Assembly (NCBI GenBank): GCA_045107005.1
Contig: JBGCFP010000036.1
Coordinates: 1-64,000 of the forward strand
Direction of reading: 5' to 3'
Length of the DNA: 64,000 nt
Source of the DNA: JBCCMA01 sp045107005
GTDB taxonomy: Bacteria; Pseudomonadota; Gammaproteobacteria; Steroidobacterales; JBCCMA01
Shown: positions 9,122 to 15,761 of the stretch, piece by piece
How positions within the stretch are numbered: position 1 is the stretch's first letter
Layout: each line of letters starts with the position of its first letter
Notes under the pieces: generated by a model
What the model saw: the letters and a program-made list of their open reading frames with translations, nothing else
Told to the model about the DNA's origin: nothing
The model's database searches: none
Translations under genes and position numbers: made by a program

Positions 9122-9806
9122 CGCTATTCTCAGTCTCTTCATCGTCGTCGATGAGCACGAACTCGCCGAGCTCAACAACGCCACCGAGGTAATCAAGGCG
9201 CGTGTTCATGCGTTCGCGAATGGAGCCATAAAACTGATCGCCGGGAACGCGGCTGCCGTCGAGCCTGACAATCGTCAGCGGCAAGTTATCGGTCGCGCCA
9301 ACGCGCGAGCCCGTTGCTCTGCGCAGAGCGCGGCTGTCCTTTCGAATCAAACGGGCAAGTACACGCCGATCTCCGTACTCGTTGGCAAATTCATCAAACA
9401 ACTGATTGGAGCGTGCACGCTGCCCATCGTTTATACGCTCATCGGCGTCCCGGTAAGCGGCCATCAGCTTCGGGTTCCCGCGCTCGGCGGCTAGTTGCAG
9501 CCAGGCTACGCCTCTGGCGGGGTCGGCACGAACGCCTTGACCGTTCAGATACATGACGCCCAACAGATACTGTGCGTACTTGTCGCCGCGCCAGACCAGG
9601 CTTTTGGTCAGAATGCGGTAGGCCCTGGCGTAGTCGCCACGATCGTAGGCTCGATCGGCGTCGCGTTTTAAATCGGCGACAAATCGCGTGTCCGGCGTGC
9701 CGGGAAAAGCGCGTTCCTTCGCCTCGGTCGACGTCGAAAACATCGCGCAGAGCACGAGTAGCAGAACCGGCCATCTTTCTAAGAGTAATGAATGAACATG
9801 CGTCAC
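9111..9806 (-). CDS. Sel1-like repeat exported protein
   Basis: This 231-residue protein starts with a GTG codon and an N-terminal signal peptide (LLLVLCAMFSTSTEA-KE). Residues about 45-125 contain Sel1/TPR-like helices, with the recognisable unit AQYLLGVMYLNGQGVRADPARGVAWLQLAAERGNPKL. The C-terminus is acidic (IDDDEETENSDEE). Sel1 proteins are periplasmic or outer-membrane adaptor proteins. It is the first gene of the three-gene operon and overlaps the TonB-C gene by 11 bp, suggesting that the two products work together. Function unknown beyond that. Confidence 0.75.
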   Translation of the reverse strand: MTHVHSLLLERWPVLLLVLCAMFSTSTEAKERAFPGTPDTRFVADLKRDADRAYDRGDYARAYRILTKSLVWRGDKYAQYLLGVMYLNGQGVRADPARGVAWLQLAAERGNPKLMAAYRDADERINDGQRARSNQLFDEFANEYGDRRVLARLIRKDSRALRRATGSRVGATDNLPLTIVRLDGSRVPGDQFYGSIRERMNTRLDYLGGVVELGEFVLIDDDEETENSDEE

Positions 9807-9941
9807 AACTTTCGCTCTCCGGGTTTATCGATACTGACTCACAACCTGCGCCAGCGTGGCGCGCGATTACTAGCGTCGGACTTACTCGCGAGCGAAAAGT
9901 TTGCCTTGTCGGCACGCTTTGCCGCTAACCTACCGGTCCAC

Positions 9942-9957
9942 ATGGGGTTATTCCTAG
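9942..9957 (+). promoter_or_regulatory. T3SS-regulon palindrome box (degenerate copy)
   Basis: ATGGGGTTATTCCTAG resembles the box consensus CTCGGGTTTACCCTAG (11 of 16). It ends 67 bp before the downstream DUF1521 gene, and a TCAGAT hexamer at 9981-9986 lies 23 bp downstream, a spacing close to that of most other copies. Confidence 0.45.
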
Positions 9958-10024
9958 ATGCTGGGTAGCAGTCTTCGTGGTCAGATGGTAGCGGAAAATA
10001 GCAACATTCCATAGGAGGCCGGCC

Positions 10025-10765
10025 ATGAGCGCAGTTAACCCGCTATCGGCCCCAACGTTCCCGATTACACTGAGTCAAAATCCGGTTGCACCGAGCACCA
10101 CCATGCTCGGCGACGGCAGCGCGTTGTTTGAGGACACGCACTACGCGATCCTGGTCTCAGATCGCGGGCAAATTGACGTGATGAACAAGACCACCGGTGA
10201 GGGCTATCAGATCTGGAGTGGTATGCACTTCAGTGATGGTGATGATCAGGTGTTCAATTTCTGGGGTCATACAACGTTTTCGTTTGAAGGTGGAACTAAA
10301 GCCATCATCGAGACCGTGCCTTGGGAAGCTCATCCGGAAATGACCATTGCGTCAGTGGTGTCCATCATCAGTGGTAACTATGGCGTGCAGTTGCGCGGCG
10401 TCGAGCCCGTCGTGGAAGGCGACCTATCCTTTCGCACGTCGTTTGGGCCGCTGCTTGACGCCTTCGTTCCAGACGGCAACACCATTTACGAGAATCCGAA
10501 CGGACCGGGGTTCGTGACCATCGATGACAATGGCGACTTGCAGACGGTCGATCAGGATCTGTTGTCCGCTGCGGACTTGCGCAATGTGGAAAAGCTCGCC
10601 CCCGAGGTGATCAAGTTTCTGCGCCTTTTTGGTGGTCTGTTGACCATTACGCTGGCGGGCAATTTCGTGTCCAGCACGAATGTGGATATCGATTTCGCCG
10701 AGAGCGATGATGTGGATGCGGGACAACTGGCGTTGTCCTTTGGCCAGCGACCCGACCCGCTCTAG
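10025..10765 (+). CDS. DUF1521 (MIIA-type) protein with inactive cleavage site, putative T3SS substrate
   Basis: This 246-residue protein has an AGGAGG Shine-Dalgarno just before the ATG and no signal peptide. It aligns with the DUF1521 protein encoded at 10875-11612 over most of its length: GEGYQIWSGMHFSDGDD...FNFWGHTTFSFEGGTK, then a metal-site-like region with DGNTIYENPNGPGFV. DUF1521, the metal-ion-inducible autocleavage domain, is known from the rhizobial T3SS effector NopE1 and from Vibrio proteins; it cuts itself at GD-PH when calcium is present. Here GDPH is replaced by SGMH (residues 65-68), so autocleavage is not expected. A hydrophobic helix (FLRLFGGLLTITLAGNFV) lies near the C-terminus. 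A box at 9942 and convergence with its paralogue suggest co-regulation with the T3SS. Confidence 0.7.
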   Translation: MSAVNPLSAPTFPITLSQNPVAPSTTMLGDGSALFEDTHYAILVSDRGQIDVMNKTTGEGYQIWSGMHFSDGDDQVFNFWGHTTFSFEGGTKAIIETVPWEAHPEMTIASVVSIISGNYGVQLRGVEPVVEGDLSFRTSFGPLLDAFVPDGNTIYENPNGPGFVTIDDNGDLQTVDQDLLSAADLRNVEKLAPEVIKFLRLFGGLLTITLAGNFVSSTNVDIDFAESDDVDAGQLALSFGQRPDPL

Positions 10766-10819
10766 TCCGACCGTTCCGTCGGGTTGACCCGTCTCGATTC
10801 GTTCAGACGTCTACGCGCA

Positions 10820-10851
10820 CAAAAAAAGGCCGGTCACAGTTGTGACCGGCC
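10820..10851 (-). terminator. Rho-independent terminator of the GDPH-type DUF1521 gene
   Basis: A perfect 10-bp stem (GGCCGGTCAC / GTGACCGGCC, 4-base loop, 10828-10851) is followed on the minus strand by seven T residues. It lies 23 bp after the stop codon of the minus-strand gene, between two convergent genes. Confidence 0.9.
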
Positions 10852-10874
10852 ATCCGCTGCTAGGATTGCCTGCC

Positions 10875-11612
10875 TTAGAGCGAGCGCACCAGGGAGAGCA
10901 GAAAGTTGTTCGCCGAATCCTGTACGGCGTTGTTCAGGTCCTGTCCAAGATTCATGCCGCTCAAAAATGCGCCGAAGAAGGTGACGGCCATCAGACCACC
11001 AATGTTCTCGAACTGGTCGGTGAACGACTCGGTCAGCTCCGCCAGCTTTTGTTCATCGGTGCCGTTAATGTACGCTTGGTCCACTTGCACGATCGACCCA
11101 CCTTCAACGCCGAGGAAGCCTGCGCCGAACGGGTTTTCATACAGTGTATTGCCGTCGCGCATCACGAAATCGGCGAGTTCGCCGTTGACTTCCACCATGC
11201 TCAGATCGCCGCGCGCATTGGGATCAACGCCGGTAATGTGCACGCCAAAGTCGCCATCGGTGATGGTGACCTTGGAGGCGACGGTCATGTCTTCGTTGCC
11301 GGCCCACGGTGTGGTTTGCATAGTGATTTTGGTGCCGTCATCGAGCACAAACGTCGTCGTGCCCCAGAAATCAAACGCGTGATTGCCGTCGATCATCACG
11401 TGTGGGTCGCCCCACACCCGGTACGTTTCGCCCGTGTTCTTGTTGGTCGTAATGACTTCGCCGCCGTCCGTCACTTTGATGGTGTAGTTCTCGTTTTCGA
11501 ACATGACGTTGCCTTGCGCGTCTCGGCCAACCGTCGGTTCCTGACTCGGGCAAACACAGCAACATTCCTGCGCCAAGTTCGCTGATGTTAATGCGGATTC
11601 GATCCCACTCAT
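10875..11612 (-). CDS. DUF1521 (MIIA-type) protein with intact GDPH self-cleavage motif, putative T3SS substrate
   Basis: This 245-residue protein has a strong Shine-Dalgarno (GGGAG) and no signal peptide. Residues 67-76 read WGDPHVMIDG, the GD-PH site at which MIIA/DUF1521 domains cleave themselves on binding calcium, as shown for NopE1 of Bradyrhizobium. Acidic, Gly/Asn-rich segments follow (DGNHAFDFWGTTTF, DGDFGVHITGVDPNARGD, DGNTLYENPFGAGFL), suited to metal binding. A hydrophobic stretch (NIGGLMAVTFFGAFLSGMNLG) lies near the end. The N-terminus contains an unusual cysteine cluster, ECCCVC (residues 16-21). Cleavage would release a 69-residue N-terminal piece. Two T3SS-regulon boxes lie 70-105 bp upstream and a terminator follows. 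Secretion by the T3SS is inferred, not seen. Confidence 0.75.
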   Translation of the reverse strand: MSGIESALTSANLAQECCCVCPSQEPTVGRDAQGNVMFENENYTIKVTDGGEVITTNKNTGETYRVWGDPHVMIDGNHAFDFWGTTTFVLDDGTKITMQTTPWAGNEDMTVASKVTITDGDFGVHITGVDPNARGDLSMVEVNGELADFVMRDGNTLYENPFGAGFLGVEGGSIVQVDQAYINGTDEQKLAELTESFTDQFENIGGLMAVTFFGAFLSGMNLGQDLNNAVQDSANNFLLSLVRSL

Positions 11613-11683
11613 GGTGATGCTCCCTGATGTTTACGGTATTTTCTCCTGCCACCAATAAGACCACAGTCCGCGTACGCCAACAG

Positions 11684-11716
11684 CTAGGACTAACCCGAAG
11701 ACAGGGTTAACCCTAG
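11684..11716 (-). promoter_or_regulatory. Tandem T3SS-regulon boxes upstream of GDPH-type DUF1521 gene
   Basis: The strong box at 11701-11716 (ACAGGGTTAACCCTAG) has a perfect GGGTTAACCC core. A weaker copy (CTAGGACTAACCCGAA) lies at 11684-11699, 17 bp nearer the gene. The same 17-bp pitch is seen at the boxes near 13350. The strong box begins 88 bp upstream of the start codon. Confidence 0.6.
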
Positions 11717-11725
11717 CGTCGTGAA

Positions 11726-12466
11726 TCAGTAGCTGATAAACCCGTCTTTGGTGGTGAGCCGAAGTCGCTGCAAGTCCACGCCGCTCTTGAGCAGGTTTCG
11801 TTGCGTGGTCGCCGCGAGTTCGCGTTCGCGAGCGCGATCCTTGTTGCGTTCTGCCGTGGCGCGTTGTCCCAGGGCGAACATCGTTTCGTAGACGAGCGCT
11901 TCTGTGATCTCCTGGCGTTCGGTGAGTGACGCCTTGGCCACCATCGAATTGCTGAGCATGTTGTGCGTGACCTGGCGTCGCGCGGCGGCGACGCGTGCGG
12001 CGGAGGGGACGGCGCGGTTGTTGGCAACAATCCACATCGTTAGCCAGTAAGCGCTCATGGCATCGGCGATGTTGTTGGAGCGCAAGCCGTAGGGCTGCAT
12101 GTCGCGGTCAAAGTCGGCCAGCACGTCCTGTCGATCGAGCACGCTTGCGATGTGCGCCGAACGCCCGGGATCGGCCTGTTGTACGGCTCGCTTGAATTCT
12201 TCCTTAACCCGGCGCGACACGCCCGGATCGGGTTTGAAGGTCAGCGCATCAAGTTGCGCGTCGCTCAGCGCATCAGCCCGTTCGCGCTGCGTTTTGCGCG
12301 ACGGCTTGCCGCTCCCTTTGCCCATCGCACTGTTGACGGCGATGGTGCCGGCGATATTGATCCCGGCCGTGTTGGAGGCGTTGAACATCCCCATGTAATC
12401 CTGTGCATTGGCGGCGGGCAGCACGAAGGCGCCGAGCACCAGGGCGAAAAGTGATCGTGAATTCAT
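11726..12466 (-). CDS. Exported protein, DUF6683-like; paralogue of 38497-39057
   Basis: The 246 residues begin with a signal peptide (MNSRSLFALVLGAFVLPAANA-QD). Residues about 85-246 align with the protein encoded at 38497-39057: LRSNNIADAMSAYWLTMWIVANNRAV versus LRHDNLADTMAAYWISMWSIIHNKPL, and EALVYET versus EALVYES, followed by a basic C-terminal helix. I associate this pattern with the DUF6683 family from memory, with limited certainty. The middle is charged and helical and no catalytic motif is visible. It follows the 216-residue T3SS-associated gene on the same strand, but a terminator separates them, so it may depend on read-through or its own promoter. An exported form here and a leaderless form near sctP is unusual. 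Confidence 0.6.
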   Translation of the reverse strand: MNSRSLFALVLGAFVLPAANAQDYMGMFNASNTAGINIAGTIAVNSAMGKGSGKPSRKTQRERADALSDAQLDALTFKPDPGVSRRVKEEFKRAVQQADPGRSAHIASVLDRQDVLADFDRDMQPYGLRSNNIADAMSAYWLTMWIVANNRAVPSAARVAAARRQVTHNMLSNSMVAKASLTERQEITEALVYETMFALGQRATAERNKDRARERELAATTQRNLLKSGVDLQRLRLTTKDGFISY

Positions 12467-12528
12467 GATTGTCTCCTACGGTGGGGATGTTCCTGAGGCG
12501 GTAATCCAGGAGCGGAGCGACGACGCCA

Positions 12529-12563
12529 AAACGAAAAACAGCGGGCCCGCGAACGGGCCCGCT
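12529..12563 (-). terminator. Rho-independent terminator after the needle-like fusion gene
   Basis: AGCGGGCCCG and CGGGCCCGCT form a perfect 10-bp stem with a 4-base loop (12540-12563), followed on the minus strand by GTTTTTCGTTTT. It sits 26 bp after the 12589-13239 gene and before the exported DUF6683-like gene. Confidence 0.85.
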
Positions 12564-12588
12564 GATCGTAGCACTTTGTGCTTGAGTC

Positions 12589-13239
12589 TTACTGCTTACG
12601 AGCAGCCGAGACCATGCCTTCACCGATTGACTTGAGCGCCGTGGAAACGGTGTTCATGAGAATCGAGAACTGCTGCGAAGCAACCTGGAAATCGGTTGCC
12701 GTCGACGGATCTTCGCTGTCAACCCCTTCGGCTTTCTCGGCCATCGTGGCTGCCGTTTCGTCAAGCTTCTTGCCCATGACTTCTGCAATCGCGTACAGCC
12801 AGCCCGGCGCACCGGTCGTGTTACCGCGACCGCCGCCACGTGAGTTGGCAACGCTGGAGCCGTCTTCCGAATCGTCAGCGCTGTCGACGATGGCTTCAAC
12901 CAGTTTCGAGAACACGTCCTGCATTTCATTGCGGAAGTCGTCGGCCGCACCCTGCATCTGACCGACGTCAGCAGGCGTGCCGCCGGCTTGCGCCGCGAGG
13001 CCTTCGATGGCTTCGTTGATATTTTCCAGTGCGCCGGGGATGTCCCCGATGCCGGCGTGGAAGCCAGCCTGCAGAATGTCTTTCAGCGACTGGTCGATCG
13101 GCAGTTGATCAATGACCTGGTCGACGATGTTGGTCATGATCTGCTTGCCGAGTTGGGCCACCATCATGCCGATAGGACCGCCCAGCATGCCGCCAATTGC
13201 TGACGAGACGATGCTGCCAAAGTTAATTCCGTTACTCAT
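12589..13239 (-). CDS. T3SS-associated protein with needle-like (SctF-like) C-terminus and hydrophobic N-terminus
   Basis: 216 residues with a strong Shine-Dalgarno (GGAGAC) and no classical signal peptide. Residues 5-60 are Gly-rich, amphipathic and hydrophobic (SSAIGGMLGGPIGMMVAQLG), as in membrane-inserting translocator proteins. The central part is acidic and Ala-rich. The last 75 residues (GWLYAIAEVMGKKLDE...DPSTATDFQVASQQFSILMNTVSTALKSIGEGMVSAARKQ) align by eye with the putative needle subunit encoded at 31580 (WYEAMARAWGETLDA...NPSTIVQLTAESLRMQFLSNN...ALESLGRKQ). It could be a needle-tip, pore or filament component that packs like a needle subunit. A strong box lies upstream. Role is inferred; alternatives are an effector or a regulator sharing only a helical hairpin. 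Confidence 0.6.
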   Translation of the reverse strand: MSNGINFGSIVSSAIGGMLGGPIGMMVAQLGKQIMTNIVDQVIDQLPIDQSLKDILQAGFHAGIGDIPGALENINEAIEGLAAQAGGTPADVGQMQGAADDFRNEMQDVFSKLVEAIVDSADDSEDGSSVANSRGGGRGNTTGAPGWLYAIAEVMGKKLDETAATMAEKAEGVDSEDPSTATDFQVASQQFSILMNTVSTALKSIGEGMVSAARKQ

Positions 13240-13332
13240 TTCAGTCTCCTGACAAAAACTTCTAAATTTCAGTGTTGGCCTTGGCGGTGCCAGGCTCAGA
13301 CGTAGTGTCGCTATGTCGGCGGGTTTGTATAA

Positions 13333-13365
13333 CTGGGGCTTTACCTAGGCTCGGGTTTACCCTAG
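13333..13365 (-). promoter_or_regulatory. T3SS-regulon box (strong copy plus weak tandem copy)
   Basis: CTCGGGTTTACCCTAG at 13350-13365 is the reverse complement of the copies at 14521 and 19747. A weaker copy (CTGGGGCTTTACCTAG) lies at 13333-13348, 17 bp closer to the gene. The strong copy begins 110 bp upstream of the start codon of the needle-like fusion gene. A TATACA hexamer lies at 13326-13331 on the minus strand. Confidence 0.65.
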
Positions 13366-13377
13366 CCATCGCACCGT

Positions 13378-14088
13378 CTATAAGGTGCGGATTACCCAGT
13401 CGGCGGTGACGCCGGTTGGAGACTTGTCGGTTGCAGCGTCGTCGTCGGCGACGGCTTGGGCAATGGACTGGGGGGACGACTCGGCGCGCCACTTTTTCGC
13501 CAACCGGGCCAGGGCAGCGCGCGTCGAGCCGGTGTAGGTGCCTTCGATTTGACGCTCACTTTCAGCGCCGAGACGGTCGACGTAGCGACGGCGCGTGTCG
13601 TCATTGTGGTTGATCAGCGAAACCAGCTCGCGCAGGGCAAAGGCGTAGGCGTCGGCGCCCAACGCCACGCGCTGGGTGCGCTGGTAGTGCCAAACCGTGA
13701 GGTATTCCAGCGGTCCAAGCCGCCGCTGTGGCGCGCCGCTGGCGAAATAACCGCTCAATTGGGACGCGGTTTGGGGTTGCGTTGGCTGCTGCAGTTTGGA
13801 GGCGCCCCAGGATGAAATTTGTCCGCTCGGCAGATCCATCTTCTTCAGCGCGATGCCGAGCGTCTGAGCCACCAGGCGTTTGGCGCGCACGTCGTGGCTG
13901 CACGCCACCGTCAGCAATAGACGAATAAACTCGGGGTAGTCGTCGTCGCCAAATCGGCGGGCCACGCGTTTGAGCACCGCGAGTCGAAAGTCTTCCTCGT
14001 CACGAACGCCCAGCGCCAGCGTCAGTCGCCGGGCGAGTTTTACGGTTGGGTCAGGGTCGGTTTGCGCACAGGGCGCCGACGCACTCAC
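13378..14088 (-). CDS. Uncharacterised T3SS-regulon protein
   Basis: 236 residues, soluble, without signal peptide or membrane helix. I do not recognise the family. The N-terminal third is helical and basic (RRLTLALGVRDEEDFRLAVLKRVARRFGD). A Ser/Gln/Pro-rich linker (about 90-115) follows, then a second helical part (LGPLEYLTVWHYQRTQRVALGADAYAFALRELVSLINHNDDTRRRYVDRLG), and the tail is acidic. The start overlaps the stop of the 104-residue gene by 4 bp (ATGA), so the two are translationally coupled under the box at 14521. The context suggests an accessory protein, chaperone or effector of the T3SS, but nothing in the sequence decides between these. Confidence 0.6.
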   Translation of the reverse strand: MSASAPCAQTDPDPTVKLARRLTLALGVRDEEDFRLAVLKRVARRFGDDDYPEFIRLLLTVACSHDVRAKRLVAQTLGIALKKMDLPSGQISSWGASKLQQPTQPQTASQLSGYFASGAPQRRLGPLEYLTVWHYQRTQRVALGADAYAFALRELVSLINHNDDTRRRYVDRLGAESERQIEGTYTGSTRAALARLAKKWRAESSPQSIAQAVADDDAATDKSPTGVTADWVIRTL

Positions 14089-14399
14089 TCGACAGCGTCA
14101 AAGACGTAGTCGACAGCGCCACGCACCGCGTCGCCAAGATTCAGGTCGGCCAGTTCTGCCTGTAGCGATGGAGCATCGCCACCGGTCATCAGCAGCCGCT
14201 CGCCGACCGGCGTCGTCCCCCAAGGGTCGTCGGCAATGCGCGCAGCGCCGGGATCTTGCGCGGGAGCGCGCTGAGGATGGAGATTGGCGTCCTGATCGGC
14301 GCGAATGTCCGGTGTATCAAACGTATCGGCAACGCGCTCACGGGCCACGTTGCCAGTGGTCGGCAAGAGTGCTTGAGTCGCGAGTGGCTTAATGTCCAT
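14085..14399 (-). CDS. Small acidic T3SS-regulon protein
   Basis: 104 residues, acidic, rich in Asp, Ala and Pro, with no membrane segment or recognised domain. The N-terminal half looks disordered (PTTGNVARERVADTFDTPDIRADQDA), as in T3SS substrates, and the C-terminal half is helical (SLQAELADLNLGDAVRGAVDYVFDAVE). It is the first gene of a two-gene unit, overlapping the 236-residue gene by 4 bp. A perfect copy of the T3SS-regulon box lies 121 bp upstream. The start has only a weak Shine-Dalgarno. A secreted protein or a chaperone for its neighbour are both possible. Confidence 0.5.
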   Translation of the reverse strand: MDIKPLATQALLPTTGNVARERVADTFDTPDIRADQDANLHPQRAPAQDPGAARIADDPWGTTPVGERLLMTGGDAPSLQAELADLNLGDAVRGAVDYVFDAVE

Positions 14400-14520
14400 G
14401 TTTTATCGTTTGCGTTGCGGGTTGGTGCAGCAATTTGGCAAGCCTGCTCACCCTTTTGGATGCACGGCTTGCGCTTATTATTCACCACGAGATGTTAGCG
14501 TCTTTTGCCCATCGCCTGCC

Positions 14521-14536
14521 CTAGGGTAAACCCGAG
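14521..14536 (-). promoter_or_regulatory. T3SS-regulon palindrome box
   Basis: CTAGGGTAAACCCGAG is identical to the copy upstream of sctU (19747). It begins 121 bp upstream of the 104-residue gene. On the minus strand a TAACAT hexamer (14492-14497) lies 23 bp downstream of the box. The same 300-bp intergenic stretch (14400-14698) also carries the promoter region of the divergent LacI-type gene, for which I see no clear operator. Confidence 0.7.
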
Positions 14537-14698
14537 CGCCAGTTCGGTTGGTGGAAACAGGGCCCGGTGCGGGTAGGGCGGCGTGTTTTTCTCGACATTT
14601 CGCGGGCATACGGTGGGTAATGTTGCAGCGCGTTTTATCGGCAGCAGCGCGTTAGCGTGGTAAAATCGCCAGCGAATTTATGGTTCAGGAGTGACAGG

Positions 14699-15715
14699 GT
14701 GCATAAAGCGACCATTGCGGATGTCGCAGAGCTTGCGGGCGTGTCCATCAAAACGGTCTCTCGAGTCACTAACAACGAGCCCAACGTGCGCGGCGACACG
14801 CGCACTCGCGTCCAGGAGGCGATTGCCAAACTCGGCTATCGGCCGAATCCTTCGGCCCGCTCACTGGCCGCGAGACGTTCCTATTTGATTGGTTTGTTGT
14901 ACGACAACCCGAGCCCCAGCTATCTGATCAACGTGCAGCACGGTTCATTGCGCAAGTGTCGGGAAGAGGGCTACGATTTGGTCATCCATCCGTGCGACTA
15001 CCAGAGCCCGACCCTCACTGAAGACATTGCCACGATGGTGCGTCAGTCTCGCGTCGACGGTGTCATTTTGACGCCGCCGTTGTGCGACATGCCCGAATTG
15101 CTTGGATTGCTGACCAAAATGGAGACGCCGTTTGCGCGAATTTCGCCGTCAGACGCGCTTCATCCCGCCGTGTCAGTGGTCACCAACGACGAGTTGATCT
15201 CAGCCCAGATGACGAATCATCTACTGGAATTGGGCCACCGACGCATTGGTTTCATTTGCGGACATCCGGATCACGGCGCCGTGTGCAATCGCTACAATGG
15301 TTACGTGACGGCGTTGGAAGCAGCGGGTGTCGAGCACTTGGCCGAACTGGTGATTCAGGGATACAACTCCGTTGAATCGGGCGAGCGCAGTGCGCGTCGC
15401 CTGCTCGAACTGGAACACCCGCCGAGTGCGATTTTTGCGGCCAACGACGACATGGCGGCAGGCGCGCTGCGTGCCGCTCACGCTTTGGACGTACGCGTGC
15501 CGGACCTGTTGTCTGTCGTAGGATTCGATGACACACCCATTGCCCAACAGGTGTGGCCCGCGTTGACCACTATCCGTCAGCCAATTGAGAAGATGGCCGA
15601 GCGCGCGACGGCGGTTCTGCTGCGTCAACTGGGCGACGACGAGGCGTCCGAACTGACTCGGGAAATCGACTGCGGACTGGTGATGCGTCAGTCCACAGCG
15701 CGTTTGGAGAGCTAG
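14699..15715 (+). CDS. LacI-family transcriptional regulator of beta-glucan use
   Basis: The GTG at 14699, 7 bases after AGGAG, gives 338 residues, the usual LacI length; an upstream in-frame start has no Shine-Dalgarno. The N-terminal helix-turn-helix (ATIADVAELAGVSIKTVSRVTN) and hinge helix (YRPNPSARSLAARRS) are typical, followed by a periplasmic-binding-protein-like sugar domain (IGLLYDNPSPSYL..., VGFDDTPIAQQVWPALTTIRQP). The neighbours downstream are a GH16 beta-glucanase and a glucokinase, each preceded by the same 14-bp CG-centred palindrome TGACA-n4-TGTCA, the kind of site LacI proteins bind. It is therefore predicted to repress both genes until a glucan-derived sugar binds. The inducer is not known. 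Confidence 0.9.
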   Translation: MHKATIADVAELAGVSIKTVSRVTNNEPNVRGDTRTRVQEAIAKLGYRPNPSARSLAARRSYLIGLLYDNPSPSYLINVQHGSLRKCREEGYDLVIHPCDYQSPTLTEDIATMVRQSRVDGVILTPPLCDMPELLGLLTKMETPFARISPSDALHPAVSVVTNDELISAQMTNHLLELGHRRIGFICGHPDHGAVCNRYNGYVTALEAAGVEHLAELVIQGYNSVESGERSARRLLELEHPPSAIFAANDDMAAGALRAAHALDVRVPDLLSVVGFDDTPIAQQVWPALTTIRQPIEKMAERATAVLLRQLGDDEASELTREIDCGLVMRQSTARLES

Positions 15716-15761
15716 CGGTAGCTCGACCGATTCACGATCGATGCGAGCGGGTCGCCGTGGG

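Noticed and set aside
12481..12497. Possible further T3SS-regulon box upstream of the exported DUF6683-like gene
   Set aside because: GTGGGGATGTTCCTGAG is one base longer than the box and only 15 bp from the start codon, too close for the promoter geometry of the others.
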